DNA from: DATFVJ01 sp963712955
GTDB taxonomy: Bacteria > Actinomycetota > Actinomycetes > Streptosporangiales > Streptosporangiaceae
Length of the DNA: 64,000 nt
Direction of reading: 5' to 3'
Assembly (NCBI GenBank): GCA_963712955.1
Contig: CAVQKF010000014.1
Location: forward strand, 248,001 to 312,000
Under the pieces are notes generated by a model, which saw nothing but the letters and a program-made list of their open reading frames with translations, did not search any database and was not told where the DNA came from. Positions 17,116 to 26,078 of this stretch are shown here, one piece after another. Numbering within the stretch: the first letter of the stretch is position 1; each line of letters begins with the position of its first letter. Position numbers and translations under genes: made by a program.

Positions 17116-18090
17116 ATGACGATCCGGGTGTGCTACTACCTGCAGACCCACACCCTGCCCGGGCAGGTCGCTCACCTCGTAGAGGTCATCAAGGAAGGGA
17201 GCCCGGGCAGTGTGGTGCTGATCACCCACGACGCCGCCGGACCGCCGCTGGACAGTCCCCGGCTGGAAGCCCTGCCCGGGGTGTACGTGATCACCGGGCC
17301 TGGCGGCTACGGTGACTTCTCGCATCTCGACCGCTACTTCCACGCCGTCGACTGGCTGGACTCGCACGGGGTGGAGTTCGACTGGCTGGAGAACCTGAGT
17401 GGGCAGGACTATCCGCTGCGCCCGATCGCCGACATCGAACGGTCCCTCTTACACAGCAACGTCGACGGGTACCTGCAGTACGCGCCGGTCTTCCCTGACC
17501 GAACCCCGCTGGATGCCGACTGGGGCGCAGGCCCGCAGTTCCGGCTGTGCGCCCCCTTCGACGCCGCGATGCGGTACCAGTACCGGCACTGGTGGCTTGG
17601 CCGGCCTACGCCGGCGAAGCAGCGGTGGCTGCGCCCGGTGATGGCGCTCAACCTGCTACAGCCCTGGGTGCGGGTGAGCCTGGGTTTCTCCACGATAGGG
17701 GTGCGCAGGCGAAGCACCATGTTCACCGACGACTTCATCTGCTACGGCGGCTCGTTCTTCTGCACGCTCTCCGCACCCTGTGTGCGCTACGCGCGCAAGT
17801 TCGCTCGCGACAACCCCGACATTGTCGCGTTCTTCCGCACCCTCCAGGGACCGGATGAGGTGTTCCTGCAGACCGTGCTGGTCAACTCCGGCGAATTCCG
17901 CTTCGTGCCCGACGGGAAGCGCTACATCGATTTTTCCAGGAGCCGCAACAATCATTGCAAAACCCTCGGCGTCGCCGACCTGGACGCGATGATGGCCAGC
18001 GGCGCCAACTGGGCCCGCAAATTCGACCCCACCCACGATGCCGAGGTGCTCGACATCCTGGGCCGCCACGTCCAGCCAGGGCCGCGATGA
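17116..18090 (+). CDS. GT14 (core-2/I-branching type) glycosyltransferase, 324 aa
   Basis: ATG 17116 is preceded by AGAAGGG and starts MTIRVCYYLQTHTLP; the frame is open upstream but that part lies in relic DNA. The family hallmarks are present: VLITHDAAG, GGYGDFSHLDRYFHAVDWL, and FDWLENLSGQDYPLRP, followed by a C-terminal region with YGGSFFCTLS and GPDEVFLQTVL. This is the Branch-domain (GT14) beta-1,6-N-acetylglucosaminyltransferase type, here a bacterial member without a membrane anchor. It is first of four tightly packed genes, its TGA overlapping the next ATG. It probably adds a branching or backbone sugar to the exopolysaccharide unit. Confidence 0.85.
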   Translation: MTIRVCYYLQTHTLPGQVAHLVEVIKEGSPGSVVLITHDAAGPPLDSPRLEALPGVYVITGPGGYGDFSHLDRYFHAVDWLDSHGVEFDWLENLSGQDYPLRPIADIERSLLHSNVDGYLQYAPVFPDRTPLDADWGAGPQFRLCAPFDAAMRYQYRHWWLGRPTPAKQRWLRPVMALNLLQPWVRVSLGFSTIGVRRRSTMFTDDFICYGGSFFCTLSAPCVRYARKFARDNPDIVAFFRTLQGPDEVFLQTVLVNSGEFRFVPDGKRYIDFSRSRNNHCKTLGVADLDAMMASGANWARKFDPTHDAEVLDILGRHVQPGPR

Positions 18091-19985
18091 GCAAGCCCGC
18101 CCCACCGCGGCTGGGCTGTGACGCGCGGACGGCCCCCGGCAGGCCGCCGCCGGCGCGGGAGAAACAACGGAAGAGCGCGGCCAGTGCCTCCGGCACCAGG
18201 TCACGCCTGCCGGTGAGCGTCGTGGCCCTCAGCGCCGCTACTGGTGTCTTGGTGGTGGCTGCCGCATATACAGCTGGGCGCCTCGGCTATTCCAGCTCGC
18301 CATGGGCGAACCGGGCGTACTGGCTCGGTCAGGCGCTCATCGTGTTCCCGGTAGCGGTCCGGCTGCTCGTACTGAGGCCTGTCGGGGAGACCGGGACCGT
18401 GACCCTCGTCGTGGTGCTGACGGTAGCGGAATACCTGGTCAAGGTCTGTTACAACCCTGCGGCGTTCACCTTTCCAGACGAGCTTCAGCACTGGCGGAGC
18501 ACGGTGAATCTCCTGCACACCGGCAAGCTATTTACCGTCAACTACGTGCTGCCGATCAGCCCGCACTACCCGGGGCTTGAAGAAGTCACCTCGGCCCTGG
18601 CCTCTGTGACGGGACTGACGGTCTTCACGTCCGGGCTGATCGTTGCGGGAGTCGCCCATCTGCTGTTCATCTGCCTGCTGTACCAGCTCTTCCGCCATCT
18701 CAGTGCGTCACACCGGATCGCTGGCATCGCCGTGCTCATCTACTACGGCAGCCCGAATACGTCCTTCAACTCATTGTTCGCCTACCAGACGCTTGCCGTG
18801 GCGTTCCTCGGGCTCGCCGTGCTCGCCGCCTGGCGGGTCACCGCAGCGGAGACGGCGGGAGAGCGGGCCGGCTGGCTGGCTGTCGCGGCGCTCGCCATCG
18901 CCGCCACCGTGGTAACTCACCATGTCACGAGCTTCATGCTGGTGGTAACGCTGGTCCTCGTAACGCTGGCGAGCTTGCTCGCATCTGGCCGCCGCTCGGC
19001 GGGCTGGCCCGCCGTTCTGGCATTGATGTCGGTCGTCGTGGTTGCCTGCTGGGTGGCGTTCGCTGCCCCCGGGACAGTCAGCTACCTGAAACCGGTCCCC
19101 GAAGGGATGCTTCAGGCCTGGCGCGCACTTCTCACCGGCGGGCACTCCGGCGCGCCGTCGGTCTCGGCGGGTCCGCTCGGTAACCGGGTGCTGGCCGCCG
19201 CGGCCGCCCTGACCCTGTCGGCGCTGCTGCCGGTCGGCTGGTGGCACGTCTGGCGTCACTACCGCCACCGGCCGTGGGTCGTGGCCATGGCGATCGGGTC
19301 GCTCAGCTGGTACGCGATCATCCTGGTCCGCCTCGTGGTCGCGGACGGCGCCGAACTGGAAGGGCGGGCGGCCACGTTCGTGTTCGTGCCCGCAGCCTTC
19401 ATCGCTGCCCTCGCCGTGTGTCACCTTGGCGCTGCCACCCTGCGCTGGCGGGCATCCACCGTTGCCGCCGCTGCCCTCATCGCCGTGCTCGTGCTCATTT
19501 TCGACGGGCTGGTCTATGGCTGGCCGCCATCCTCGGAGCGGCTGCCAGGACCTCACCAGGTTGCCGCGTTCGACCGGTCGGTGGGCCCTGAGGAGACCGC
19601 CGCATGTACGTGGGCGCTGGCGGCCCTCGGGCCGGGCAACCCCTTCGCGGCCGATTTCGGAATCTTTGCGCTCCTTGGCGGCTATGGCGACCAGAACCCG
19701 GCCTATGGCGACGCGTACCTGTACACGTCGCCCGTGTACACACGGTCGGACGCCTTGCGGGCACGGGCACAATCGCTCCAATACATCCTCGTCGACCGGC
19801 GGCTGAGCCAGTCGCTCCCCGCCTCCGGCGATTACTTTCCGGGGGACCCAAAAGACGGCGGGTACAGCCATCCGCTGCCACTGGCTGACCTCACCAAGTT
19901 CAACCACTCACCTGGCGTCGCGCGCATTTACGACTCCGGGAACATCGTTATCTACGACCTGGGGGGGCCGGAGCATGCGCCGTAG
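18087..19985 (+). CDS. Large polytopic membrane protein, GT-C-like, 632 aa
   Basis: Starts at the ATGA overlap with the GT14 gene. About 12 hydrophobic segments fill residues 45-500, followed by a soluble C-terminal domain of about 120 residues (from SSERLPGPHQV to NIVIYDLGG). After the early segments the loop FTFPDELQHWRS holds an acidic DE pair next to a histidine, as in the first outer loop of GT-C glycosyltransferases. It could be a polyprenyl-sugar-dependent transferase or the polymerase of the locus. It is the intact relative of the broken protein at 10816-12208. Exact activity is unknown. Confidence 0.75.
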   Translation: MSKPAPPRLGCDARTAPGRPPPAREKQRKSAASASGTRSRLPVSVVALSAATGVLVVAAAYTAGRLGYSSSPWANRAYWLGQALIVFPVAVRLLVLRPVGETGTVTLVVVLTVAEYLVKVCYNPAAFTFPDELQHWRSTVNLLHTGKLFTVNYVLPISPHYPGLEEVTSALASVTGLTVFTSGLIVAGVAHLLFICLLYQLFRHLSASHRIAGIAVLIYYGSPNTSFNSLFAYQTLAVAFLGLAVLAAWRVTAAETAGERAGWLAVAALAIAATVVTHHVTSFMLVVTLVLVTLASLLASGRRSAGWPAVLALMSVVVVACWVAFAAPGTVSYLKPVPEGMLQAWRALLTGGHSGAPSVSAGPLGNRVLAAAAALTLSALLPVGWWHVWRHYRHRPWVVAMAIGSLSWYAIILVRLVVADGAELEGRAATFVFVPAAFIAALAVCHLGAATLRWRASTVAAAALIAVLVLIFDGLVYGWPPSSERLPGPHQVAAFDRSVGPEETAACTWALAALGPGNPFAADFGIFALLGGYGDQNPAYGDAYLYTSPVYTRSDALRARAQSLQYILVDRRLSQSLPASGDYFPGDPKDGGYSHPLPLADLTKFNHSPGVARIYDSGNIVIYDLGGPEHAP

Positions 19986-20733
19986 CCGGGCAGATCTTGC
20001 GGTCACCGCGGCTGTGGCGGTCCTTTCCTGTGCCGCTGCCGTGGCTGGCGCGCCGGTCCCCCTGATGGCCGTGCTCGGCATCGCGCTACTTGCCGCCCCC
20101 GGCTATGTGTGGGGCGAGGTGCTCGTCGGCTCCCGGGTGGCGGGCCTGGAGCGGGTTGCCGTGGCCACTGGGTTGGCTCTTGCGGTACCCATTGTGGGAG
20201 GACTGGGGCTATATGCGCTGGGTGTGCCGCTCCACCGTGTCGCCTGGGCCGGACTGCTCGCCAGCGTGGCGCTGGCGGGAGATGCGGTACTGCTGATCCG
20301 GGGTCGTCCCGGCCCCGCGGACCCATCGAGCCGGCCAGCAGCGCGGAACCGCGTGCCAGCCCGGCACGTGGTTGCCTTCGGCGCCGCCGTGCTGATCGCC
20401 ATCGGCGCGGTGGGGATCGCCCGCGTGGGAGCCGCGATGCAGCACTATCCCGGCTTCACTCAGCTGTGGCTGTCACCGCGAGACACGAATGCCCGCACCG
20501 CAGATCTGGGCGTGAGCAATCACCAGGGCGCCTCGACGCGGTACCGGCTGGTGCTGCTGCGCAACGGCCACGCGAGCGCCACCTGGAACCTCACGCTCTT
20601 TGATGGCCAGACGTGGCAGCGGGCGGTGCCGTTCACTGACAAGTACACCACCATTGCCGCCAACCTGTACCGACTGCCTGACCTTACCCACCCTTACCGG
20701 TACGTCGCCACTGACGGTGACAAGGGACCTTGA
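19975..20733 (+). CDS. DUF1616-type membrane protein, 252 aa
   Basis: Starts within the last codons of the gene before it (11-base overlap). Several hydrophobic segments come first (VTAAVAVLSCAAAVAG, LMAVLGIALLAAPGYVWGE, VATGLALAVPIVGGLGLYAL), then one more near residue 130 and an extracytoplasmic beta-rich tail (TQLWLSPRDTNARTADLGVS, then YRLVLLRNGHASATWNLTL). This arrangement is that of DUF1616 proteins, often encoded next to glycosyltransferases in archaea and actinobacteria. No catalytic role is known. Confidence 0.75.
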   Translation: MRRSRADLAVTAAVAVLSCAAAVAGAPVPLMAVLGIALLAAPGYVWGEVLVGSRVAGLERVAVATGLALAVPIVGGLGLYALGVPLHRVAWAGLLASVALAGDAVLLIRGRPGPADPSSRPAARNRVPARHVVAFGAAVLIAIGAVGIARVGAAMQHYPGFTQLWLSPRDTNARTADLGVSNHQGASTRYRLVLLRNGHASATWNLTLFDGQTWQRAVPFTDKYTTIAANLYRLPDLTHPYRYVATDGDKGP

Positions 20734-20735
20734 TC

Positions 20736-22388
20736 GTGACCGACGCGTGGGTCGGCTACGACGCATCCGGGGCGACCGGGCCCGGACCGGGCCAGCGGAC
20801 TGCCATGCCGCGGCGCTCGCTGCGAATGGCCGTCATGGCTACGTGGCGGCGGAATCAGGACCTGCTGGGCAACGCAAGTAGCCTCGTCGCGACGACCGGC
20901 GTTACCTCGGCGTTAGGCTTCGCATTCTGGGCCCTCGCAGCGCGTCTGTTCAGCCAGCGGGCGGTGGGGTACGGCTCGGCCGCGGTGTCGGCCATGACGC
21001 TGCTCGGTACGATCGGCATGTTCGGCCTCGGCACCGTGCTCATCGGTGAACTGCCCAGGCGCAGCTCCCGCGCCGGCCTGGTCTCGGCCGCCCTGCTCGC
21101 CTCGGGCCTGGGATCACTGGTGCTCGGGCTGGCGTTCGGCGGCGTCGCCCCGCTCGTCAGCGGGCGCTTCGAAGAGATGAGCGGCACGCCTGGCCGGGCA
21201 GCTCTGTTCGCGGTCGGGGTGGTGCTGACCGGGGCGACCATGGTGTTCGACCAAGCTACCATCGGCCTGTTGCGCGGGGGCCTGCAGCTGTCGCGCAACC
21301 TGGCGTTCGCAGTCGCCAAATTGGTGGCCCTGCCTGCCGCCGCGATCATCCTGCACGACGAGCTCGGCGTCGGCATCACCCTATCCTGGGCGGCGGGCAC
21401 GGCGCTGTCGCTGGTACCGGTCGCGATCCGGCTGCGGTTCACCGGCGCGCCCGTCCTGCCCCGGCCCGACTGGGGCGTCCTGCGGGGCCTTGGCAGGACC
21501 GCGGTGGCCCACAACTGGCTGAACCTCGCCATCGCGGTACCGTCGTCGCTGATGCCGGTGCTGGTCACGGTGATCGTGTCGCCTCAGGCGAACGCCGCGT
21601 TCTACGCCGCCTGGATGCTTTGCGGCTTCCTGTATATCGTGCCGACGCACCTGTCGACGGTCCTGTTTGCGCTAGCGGCGGCGGACCCTCAGGTAATCGC
21701 CCGGAAGCTGCGCTTCAGCTTGCGGCTGTCTTTCTTGATCGGGCTGCCGGGCATGGCTGCCCTGGGCCTCGGCGCCCACCTGGCACTCAGCATGTTCGGG
21801 GCCAGCTACGCGCGCGCAGCCAGTGTCCCGATGCGGCTGCTGGTCATCGCCTACCTGCCTACTATCCCGCGGGTCCACTACATCGCAGTGTGCCGGGCGG
21901 CTGGCAAGGTGCCACGCGCTGCTGCCGTCCTGACGACCGCAGCAGCCCTGGAGGTGGCCGCCGCGGCGGTGGGCGGGGCGTCAGGCGGGCTGACGGGCCT
22001 GTCGCTCGCGCTGCTCGCCGTCGTCCTCATCGAGGGACTGGTGACCGCCCCCGCGGTGATCCGCGCAGCCATGGGCCGCGGCCGCCACCGCCTTGGTGTC
22101 TCACCAGTCGCAACCACCGGTAACCCCCCAGGAATCGCAGGGCGGAACGAAATGCCACCTGGCCCGGCGGTAATTCACGCGCCAGAGCCTGTGCGGCCAC
22201 CTTACTTGCGCGGCCACGACCCGGCTGCGTGCCTCAGTCACGGGCCTGGCCGTCGAGATTGGCGTGGTGGGCGGTATACGCGTGCATTTGTTATGGTCCG
22301 CCGAAGGTTATCAATTCCGGGGAGGATTCGGCGAACAATCAGCGGTAAACTCGACGAGCGACCCGCCAGTCGAGATGCGAGACGATAG
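20736..22388 (+). CDS. Wzx-like polysaccharide flippase (MATE/oligosaccharidyl-lipid family), 550 aa
   Basis: About 12-14 hydrophobic segments begin at NASSLVATTGVTSALGFAFW, the typical first helix pair of polysaccharide translocases. Further signature-like parts are RLFSQRAVGYGSAAVSAM and ANAAFYAAWMLCGFLYIVPT. It should move lipid-linked sugar units across the membrane. AAGGGA lies eight bases before GTG 20736, preferred over TTG 20730, which overlaps the previous stop. The last 90 or so residues are basic, proline-rich and hydrophilic, longer than usual for the family and possibly a cytoplasmic tail. Confidence 0.85.
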   Translation: MTDAWVGYDASGATGPGPGQRTAMPRRSLRMAVMATWRRNQDLLGNASSLVATTGVTSALGFAFWALAARLFSQRAVGYGSAAVSAMTLLGTIGMFGLGTVLIGELPRRSSRAGLVSAALLASGLGSLVLGLAFGGVAPLVSGRFEEMSGTPGRAALFAVGVVLTGATMVFDQATIGLLRGGLQLSRNLAFAVAKLVALPAAAIILHDELGVGITLSWAAGTALSLVPVAIRLRFTGAPVLPRPDWGVLRGLGRTAVAHNWLNLAIAVPSSLMPVLVTVIVSPQANAAFYAAWMLCGFLYIVPTHLSTVLFALAAADPQVIARKLRFSLRLSFLIGLPGMAALGLGAHLALSMFGASYARAASVPMRLLVIAYLPTIPRVHYIAVCRAAGKVPRAAAVLTTAAALEVAAAAVGGASGGLTGLSLALLAVVLIEGLVTAPAVIRAAMGRGRHRLGVSPVATTGNPPGIAGRNEMPPGPAVIHAPEPVRPPYLRGHDPAACLSHGPGRRDWRGGRYTRAFVMVRRRLSIPGRIRRTISGKLDERPASRDARR

Positions 22389-22468
22389 GCATTGGGTCTC
22401 CTGCAAACACAAACACTGGGGGTCAGATGAGATCCTGAGTGCCGGTCGCCGGGTGGATGGGTTCAGCG

Positions 22469-22564
22469 CGGGCTCAGGACACTGCGGGCTCAGGACACTG
22501 CGGGCTCAGGACACTGCGGGCTCAGGACACTGCGGGCTCAGGACATTGCGGGCTCAGGACACTG
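22469..22564. repeat. Six 16-bp tandem repeats after the flippase gene
   Basis: The unit CGGGCTCAGGACACTG occurs six times without a gap; the fifth has one T for C. The array starts 80 bp after the flippase stop and runs 11 bp into the 3' end of the convergent methyltransferase gene. A 16-bp unit is not a multiple of three, so it is not built for coding. It could end transcription, bind a protein or be a variable minisatellite. Confidence 0.95.
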
Positions 22565-23384
22565 GTGTCTCGTAGTTGAATACCGAGCCCGACCGGCGGA
22601 TGGACCGGGCCTCCGAGCGGAACATCCGGTTCTTCACCACCTGGTTGGGACGGTCCCACCGTGACCGGGGGCGGGTCACCACCGAGATGCTGTCAAGGAG
22701 GAGGACCCCTCCTGCCCAGTTAACGAGTTCCTGACCCACGCAGCGCATTCCCGCCTTTTCGCACAGCCCGGCAAAACATGCAGCGGACACACTCGGCGCC
22801 CGCCACTCGGCACCCCGGTAAGCGCCGGTACGCCCCAAGGCCCCTCGCGCCAAAGCCGGCAGGTGGCCGAAGACACCCTGGAGCGGCGCAAGGGCATGGG
22901 TGGAGCGCCGGTAGGCGCCGTAGTTGGAGTGATGGAGGAAGGCCACGCCGTCGGGCCTGAGGACCCGGGCCAGCTCGATGAGATAGCCATTCAGGGCCTC
23001 GGCTTCCGCGTGGACCAGTGAGTCGAAGCTGAAGGCGAAGTCGACGGAGGAGTCGGCCACCATGGGCAGCGCGTGGCCGTCGTTGGTTTCGAAGCTGGCT
23101 CCGGTGCGATCGGCGAATCGCCGCCTACACACGTCGACGCACTTGGGAGCGACGTCGATGCCAATGAGGGTGTCGCAATGCTCAAGGAGGAACTCGGTCC
23201 AACGCCCGAACCCAGGGGCGATCTCCAGGATTGTCGGCACCGGCAGGAATCGCCGGATTCGAGGGTAGATGCAGCCGTACCACTGGGCACCGGGGCTCCC
23301 CCACGGCTTCGACCACGGTTCGCCAGCAAGGCGCCAGTCGAAGTCCTCGTTCCACATCTTGAGGTTTTCCTCGATACTCGGCAC
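22554..23384 (-). CDS. Class I SAM-dependent methyltransferase, 276 aa
   Basis: GTG 23384 is chosen for the AGGAGG six bases upstream. The Rossmann SAM-binding motif I is ILEIAPGFGRWTEFL and motif II is TLIGIDVAPKCVD. DGHALPMVADSSVDFAFSFD and a post-core strand (ARVLRPDGVAFLHHSNYGAY) complete the fold. It lies within the exopolysaccharide locus, convergent to the flippase, so O-methylation of a sugar in the polymer is a reasonable inference. It could instead act on another small molecule. Confidence 0.85.
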   Translation of the reverse strand: MPSIEENLKMWNEDFDWRLAGEPWSKPWGSPGAQWYGCIYPRIRRFLPVPTILEIAPGFGRWTEFLLEHCDTLIGIDVAPKCVDVCRRRFADRTGASFETNDGHALPMVADSSVDFAFSFDSLVHAEAEALNGYLIELARVLRPDGVAFLHHSNYGAYRRSTHALAPLQGVFGHLPALARGALGRTGAYRGAEWRAPSVSAACFAGLCEKAGMRCVGQELVNWAGGVLLLDSISVVTRPRSRWDRPNQVVKNRMFRSEARSIRRSGSVFNYETPVS

Positions 23385-23779
23385 GCAGTTCCTCCTGATC
23401 GCACGTCGATACCACTGATATACTACCTGTCGCCCGCGGTTTCGCATGGCTGATCGTAGACATTCATCGCATCAGGTCACGGATGGGCGATTCGTGCCCG
23501 ACGTCGGCATTCTCGATGATCCCGCCCATCAAGGAGCGCCGCGAAGCTTAGTAATAACATCCTCGTTCCCCAGGATCCGGGCCACAGCCCACGCATTGGC
23601 GCGTTTCGCCGGATGTTGTGGATTGAGGTGATAAGGGTGCCAGCTTGGCTGCGGCGGCACCGCGCAAGGTCGTGTCACACAGCGCAGCCGTTCGGGACAA
23701 ATGATCCATAAGGGCTGCCGCGTGGTGGCACGGCCTGGCCTGCTCGGTGCCCACCAGGTCGTCGTGGCGCTCGTCTGGC
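23385..23779. other. Gap with a partial hairpin-element copy
   Basis: About 395 bp without a credible gene. It contains AGCCGTTCGGGA (23686-23697), followed about 15 bases later by ATAAGGGCT. This resembles the left and right arms of the dispersed element at 7474 and 28444 but without the following shared tail. Otherwise it should carry the methyltransferase promoter on the minus strand. Confidence 0.35.
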
Positions 23780-25126
23780 TCATTGCCCTGCCTCCGGCGC
23801 GGCGACCCGGGCCTGCCTACGCACGCTCCAGACATAGGCGACGGGCCCGGCGAGCATCCCCCGGTGGTGCCGGCGTTTGATCCTTGCCGGGAGATCCTGC
23901 GGGGCCGACGTGCGCGTGACCTTTGCGTCCCGCACATCGCCGGCCGCGGTGGGCACCAGCCTCAGCAGTGCGGGGAACAGGCTGGGCTTGTGCAGCAGCA
24001 GGGCCGTGTAGTAGGCCGTCAAACCTACGCCGTATCCGTGCAGCTGGCGGCCGAGGCTGTCGATGTCCAGGCGATGGTGATGGCGCATCAACGCTGCGGG
24101 CTCGTAGGCGATGCGGTAGCCGGCCAGCAGCACCAGCGTGAGGGCGAGCGTGTCCTCCCCAGCCCGGGCAGGCGTTCCCGCTCCCAGGGCGACGTCGAAG
24201 CCGCCGATGCGCGCCAGCGTCTCCCGCCGGAAGGCCATATTGGCGCCGACGCCGAAAGGCGGCAGCGGGTAGAGCGGGTTCTGCGGGCCGTGGCGGGAGA
24301 AGACGGCCGCCGAGAAGCCGCGGGCGTTGCTGTGCCCCCCGATCTGCTCGAACAACTCCTGAGCCCGGGTGTCCAGCCGGGCGGGCACGGTCACGCCGGT
24401 GACACAGCCGATGTCGTCGCCCCTGGCGAAGCCGCGCGCGAGCCCGGTGAGCCAGTAGCTGTCAGGTTCGTCGTCGTCGTCGAGGAAGGCGATGATGTCG
24501 CAGGATGCGGCTGCCGTCCCGGCGTTGCGGGCCCAGGACAGCCCGCCCCGGGGTTCCAGTACATAGCGGTACGTCACCTTGCCCTTCCGGGCCGCCACCA
24601 TGGCCCGGACGGCATTGCTGGTGGGAGCGTTGTCCACCACCACGACCTCGAACCTGGGATACTCCTGCCGGTCGAGGTGGTACAGGCATGTCTCCAGCTG
24701 ATCCGCCCGGTCGCGGGTGCAGACGACGACGCTGAAGAAAGGCGCACTGTCCAGCACCTCGCAGCGGCTGCGCAGGAAAGGCCATGCCGCGGGCTCGGCC
24801 GCCAGCCCTTCGCTGGTCAGCGCGCGGGGCTGAGGTAACCCGGCCGCGGCGAAACGCTCGGTCACCGGCTCACGCAGGCCCGGCCAGAGCAGCGCGCCGA
24901 GCTGTTCGGGGGTCAGCCCCCCGTCATCCAGCTGGACGACGCACGTGCCGACCGGCTCGGTATGCAGGCGCCCGAGCACCCATGCCCGCCGGTGCTGCCC
25001 GTCGTAGCTCACTGCCGGCAGTGGCTCGGTCAGCTCGACCTCCAGCATCCGCGCCGGGGAGAACCCCGCACCGGTGTCTGGCATGGGCACCGCGCGCGGA
25101 TGCGACGTGGCTGTTGGTACGGTCAT
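23780..25126 (-). CDS. GT2 glycosyltransferase with N-terminal extension, 448 aa
   Basis: Residues 1-130 form an extension seen in some actinobacterial GT2 enzymes (LVQL-type beta region with WVLGRLHTEPVGTCVVQLDD). The GT-A core follows: SVVVCTRDRADQLETCL, VVVVDNAPTSNAV, GLSWARNAGTAAA and the metal-binding FLDDDDEPD. Acceptor-side motifs are GCVTGVTVPARLD, GVGANMAFRRE and AGEDTLALTLVL. ATG 25126 has CAGGAG nine bases upstream. It should transfer a sugar from a nucleotide donor in the cytoplasm during exopolysaccharide assembly. Its middle region is the source of half of the relic at 16512-16990. Confidence 0.85.
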   Translation of the reverse strand: MTVPTATSHPRAVPMPDTGAGFSPARMLEVELTEPLPAVSYDGQHRRAWVLGRLHTEPVGTCVVQLDDGGLTPEQLGALLWPGLREPVTERFAAAGLPQPRALTSEGLAAEPAAWPFLRSRCEVLDSAPFFSVVVCTRDRADQLETCLYHLDRQEYPRFEVVVVDNAPTSNAVRAMVAARKGKVTYRYVLEPRGGLSWARNAGTAAASCDIIAFLDDDDEPDSYWLTGLARGFARGDDIGCVTGVTVPARLDTRAQELFEQIGGHSNARGFSAAVFSRHGPQNPLYPLPPFGVGANMAFRRETLARIGGFDVALGAGTPARAGEDTLALTLVLLAGYRIAYEPAALMRHHHRLDIDSLGRQLHGYGVGLTAYYTALLLHKPSLFPALLRLVPTAAGDVRDAKVTRTSAPQDLPARIKRRHHRGMLAGPVAYVWSVRRQARVAAPEAGQ

Positions 25127-26002
25127 GCGATCAGCTCCTGACAGTCGGTCGTGACCATCTCCGGGTTCTGCTCAACTGCGTCCCGGAACTGCCCGTAGGC
25201 GCCGCGCCCGGAATCACGCAGAGTTCGGGCGAAACAAGCGGCGGGCGACCCCTCGCTACGCCCTCGAGCCTGGACGCGCCGGTCAATTCGCCTTGGGTGG
25301 CGGAGATCTGCAGGTGCTTTCCCCGCAATGCTGGACAAACACCGTACCGTAACACCGCGCCCGGCGCAGATCTCCGGAGCGCTGCCGTCGCCTTCTCCCG
25401 GTCCTGCTGGTCACCCGGACGCCGGAGCCCGTGGTGCGCATCGCGCCGGTGGTGCCCGCAGCAGTCGCCATCGGCCGACCCGTTCATCGGATACCTCCTC
25501 GTAGCCCCTCGGGCTCCCCAGCCTCCAGCTGGGCAGGCTCCAGCTGGGCAGCCCCCAGCCGCGGCCGTCCGCCGTGGCGCCGGCGGCCGCCATCCAGGTG
25601 ACGGCGCAATTCGGTCCAATGGGTTAAATACCGCCAAAAGGTGCGCGACCAGGCCGGATAAGCTTTGGATAAGCTCGCGTGCTGAATTCGCTGTCACCCA
25701 TCCGCGGCATCCGCTGAGCGGGCAGCGGCTGGAGATCCATTCGCCACCTCGTGCGGACGGCGCAGGTAAAATCTAGGTAAAGCGGTGGATAAGCAGAATT
25801 GTTGCTGATCGAATGCAATGCGTTGATAGTGGGGCCTGTCGACGCGAGCGAGCGCCTCTTGTGACACAGCGCCTGTTGTGACACATGGCCATGGCGACGA
25901 TCTCGGTGAACGCGAGCCGCGGGGGCTGGCCGGGCAGGCCTCAGGTACCGGCTGAGTGGTCCGCACGTTTTCCGTGCCGGGCCCGTCATCCCAGGGGGAT
26001 TT
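25127..26002. promoter_or_regulatory. Divergent control region between two GT2 genes
   Basis: About 875 bp with no convincing gene. Its right third is duplicate copy B. A short direct repeat CTCCAGCTGGGCAG occurs at 25523-25536 and 25538-25551. The minus-strand frame at 25123-25338 ends exactly at the GT2 ribosome site, but its content is not convincing. Promoters of both divergent genes must lie here. Confidence 0.5.
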
Positions 26003-26078
26003 ATGGGCGATCTGCCTGCCGAGGGGAAATTTTCACACCGGGTTTCGGTCGTCATTCCGGCCCTCAATGAGGCCCGCA
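25748..26078. repeat. Inverted duplicate segment, copy B (331 bp)
   Basis: This is the intact counterpart of copy A (14306-14631, opposite orientation): the control region and first codons of the GT2 gene at 26003. It has a 6-bp insertion near 25890 relative to A. It contains an AT-richer stretch with two AGGTAAA-like words (about 25763-25781), a possible promoter. Confidence 0.9.
25859..25885. promoter_or_regulatory. Paired TTGTGACACA direct repeats (copy B)
   Basis: Exact boxes at 25859-25868 and 25876-25885, starting 17 bases apart, 118-144 bases upstream of the GT2 start at 26003. The pair is retained in copy A although the gene behind A is dead. This is a likely operator or activator site for an unknown regulator. 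Confidence 0.5.

Noticed and set aside
18771..19907. 378-codon minus-strand open frame
   Set aside because: Antisense of the polytopic membrane protein; rich in H, R, D and Q, as expected for the reverse of hydrophobic codons.
22469..22564. CRISPR array
   Set aside because: The 16-bp units are directly adjacent, with no unique spacers and no cas genes nearby.
25131..25697. 188-codon minus-strand open frame upstream of the GT2
   Set aside because: No ribosome site, mixed low-quality composition, and it covers the control region of the divergent gene.
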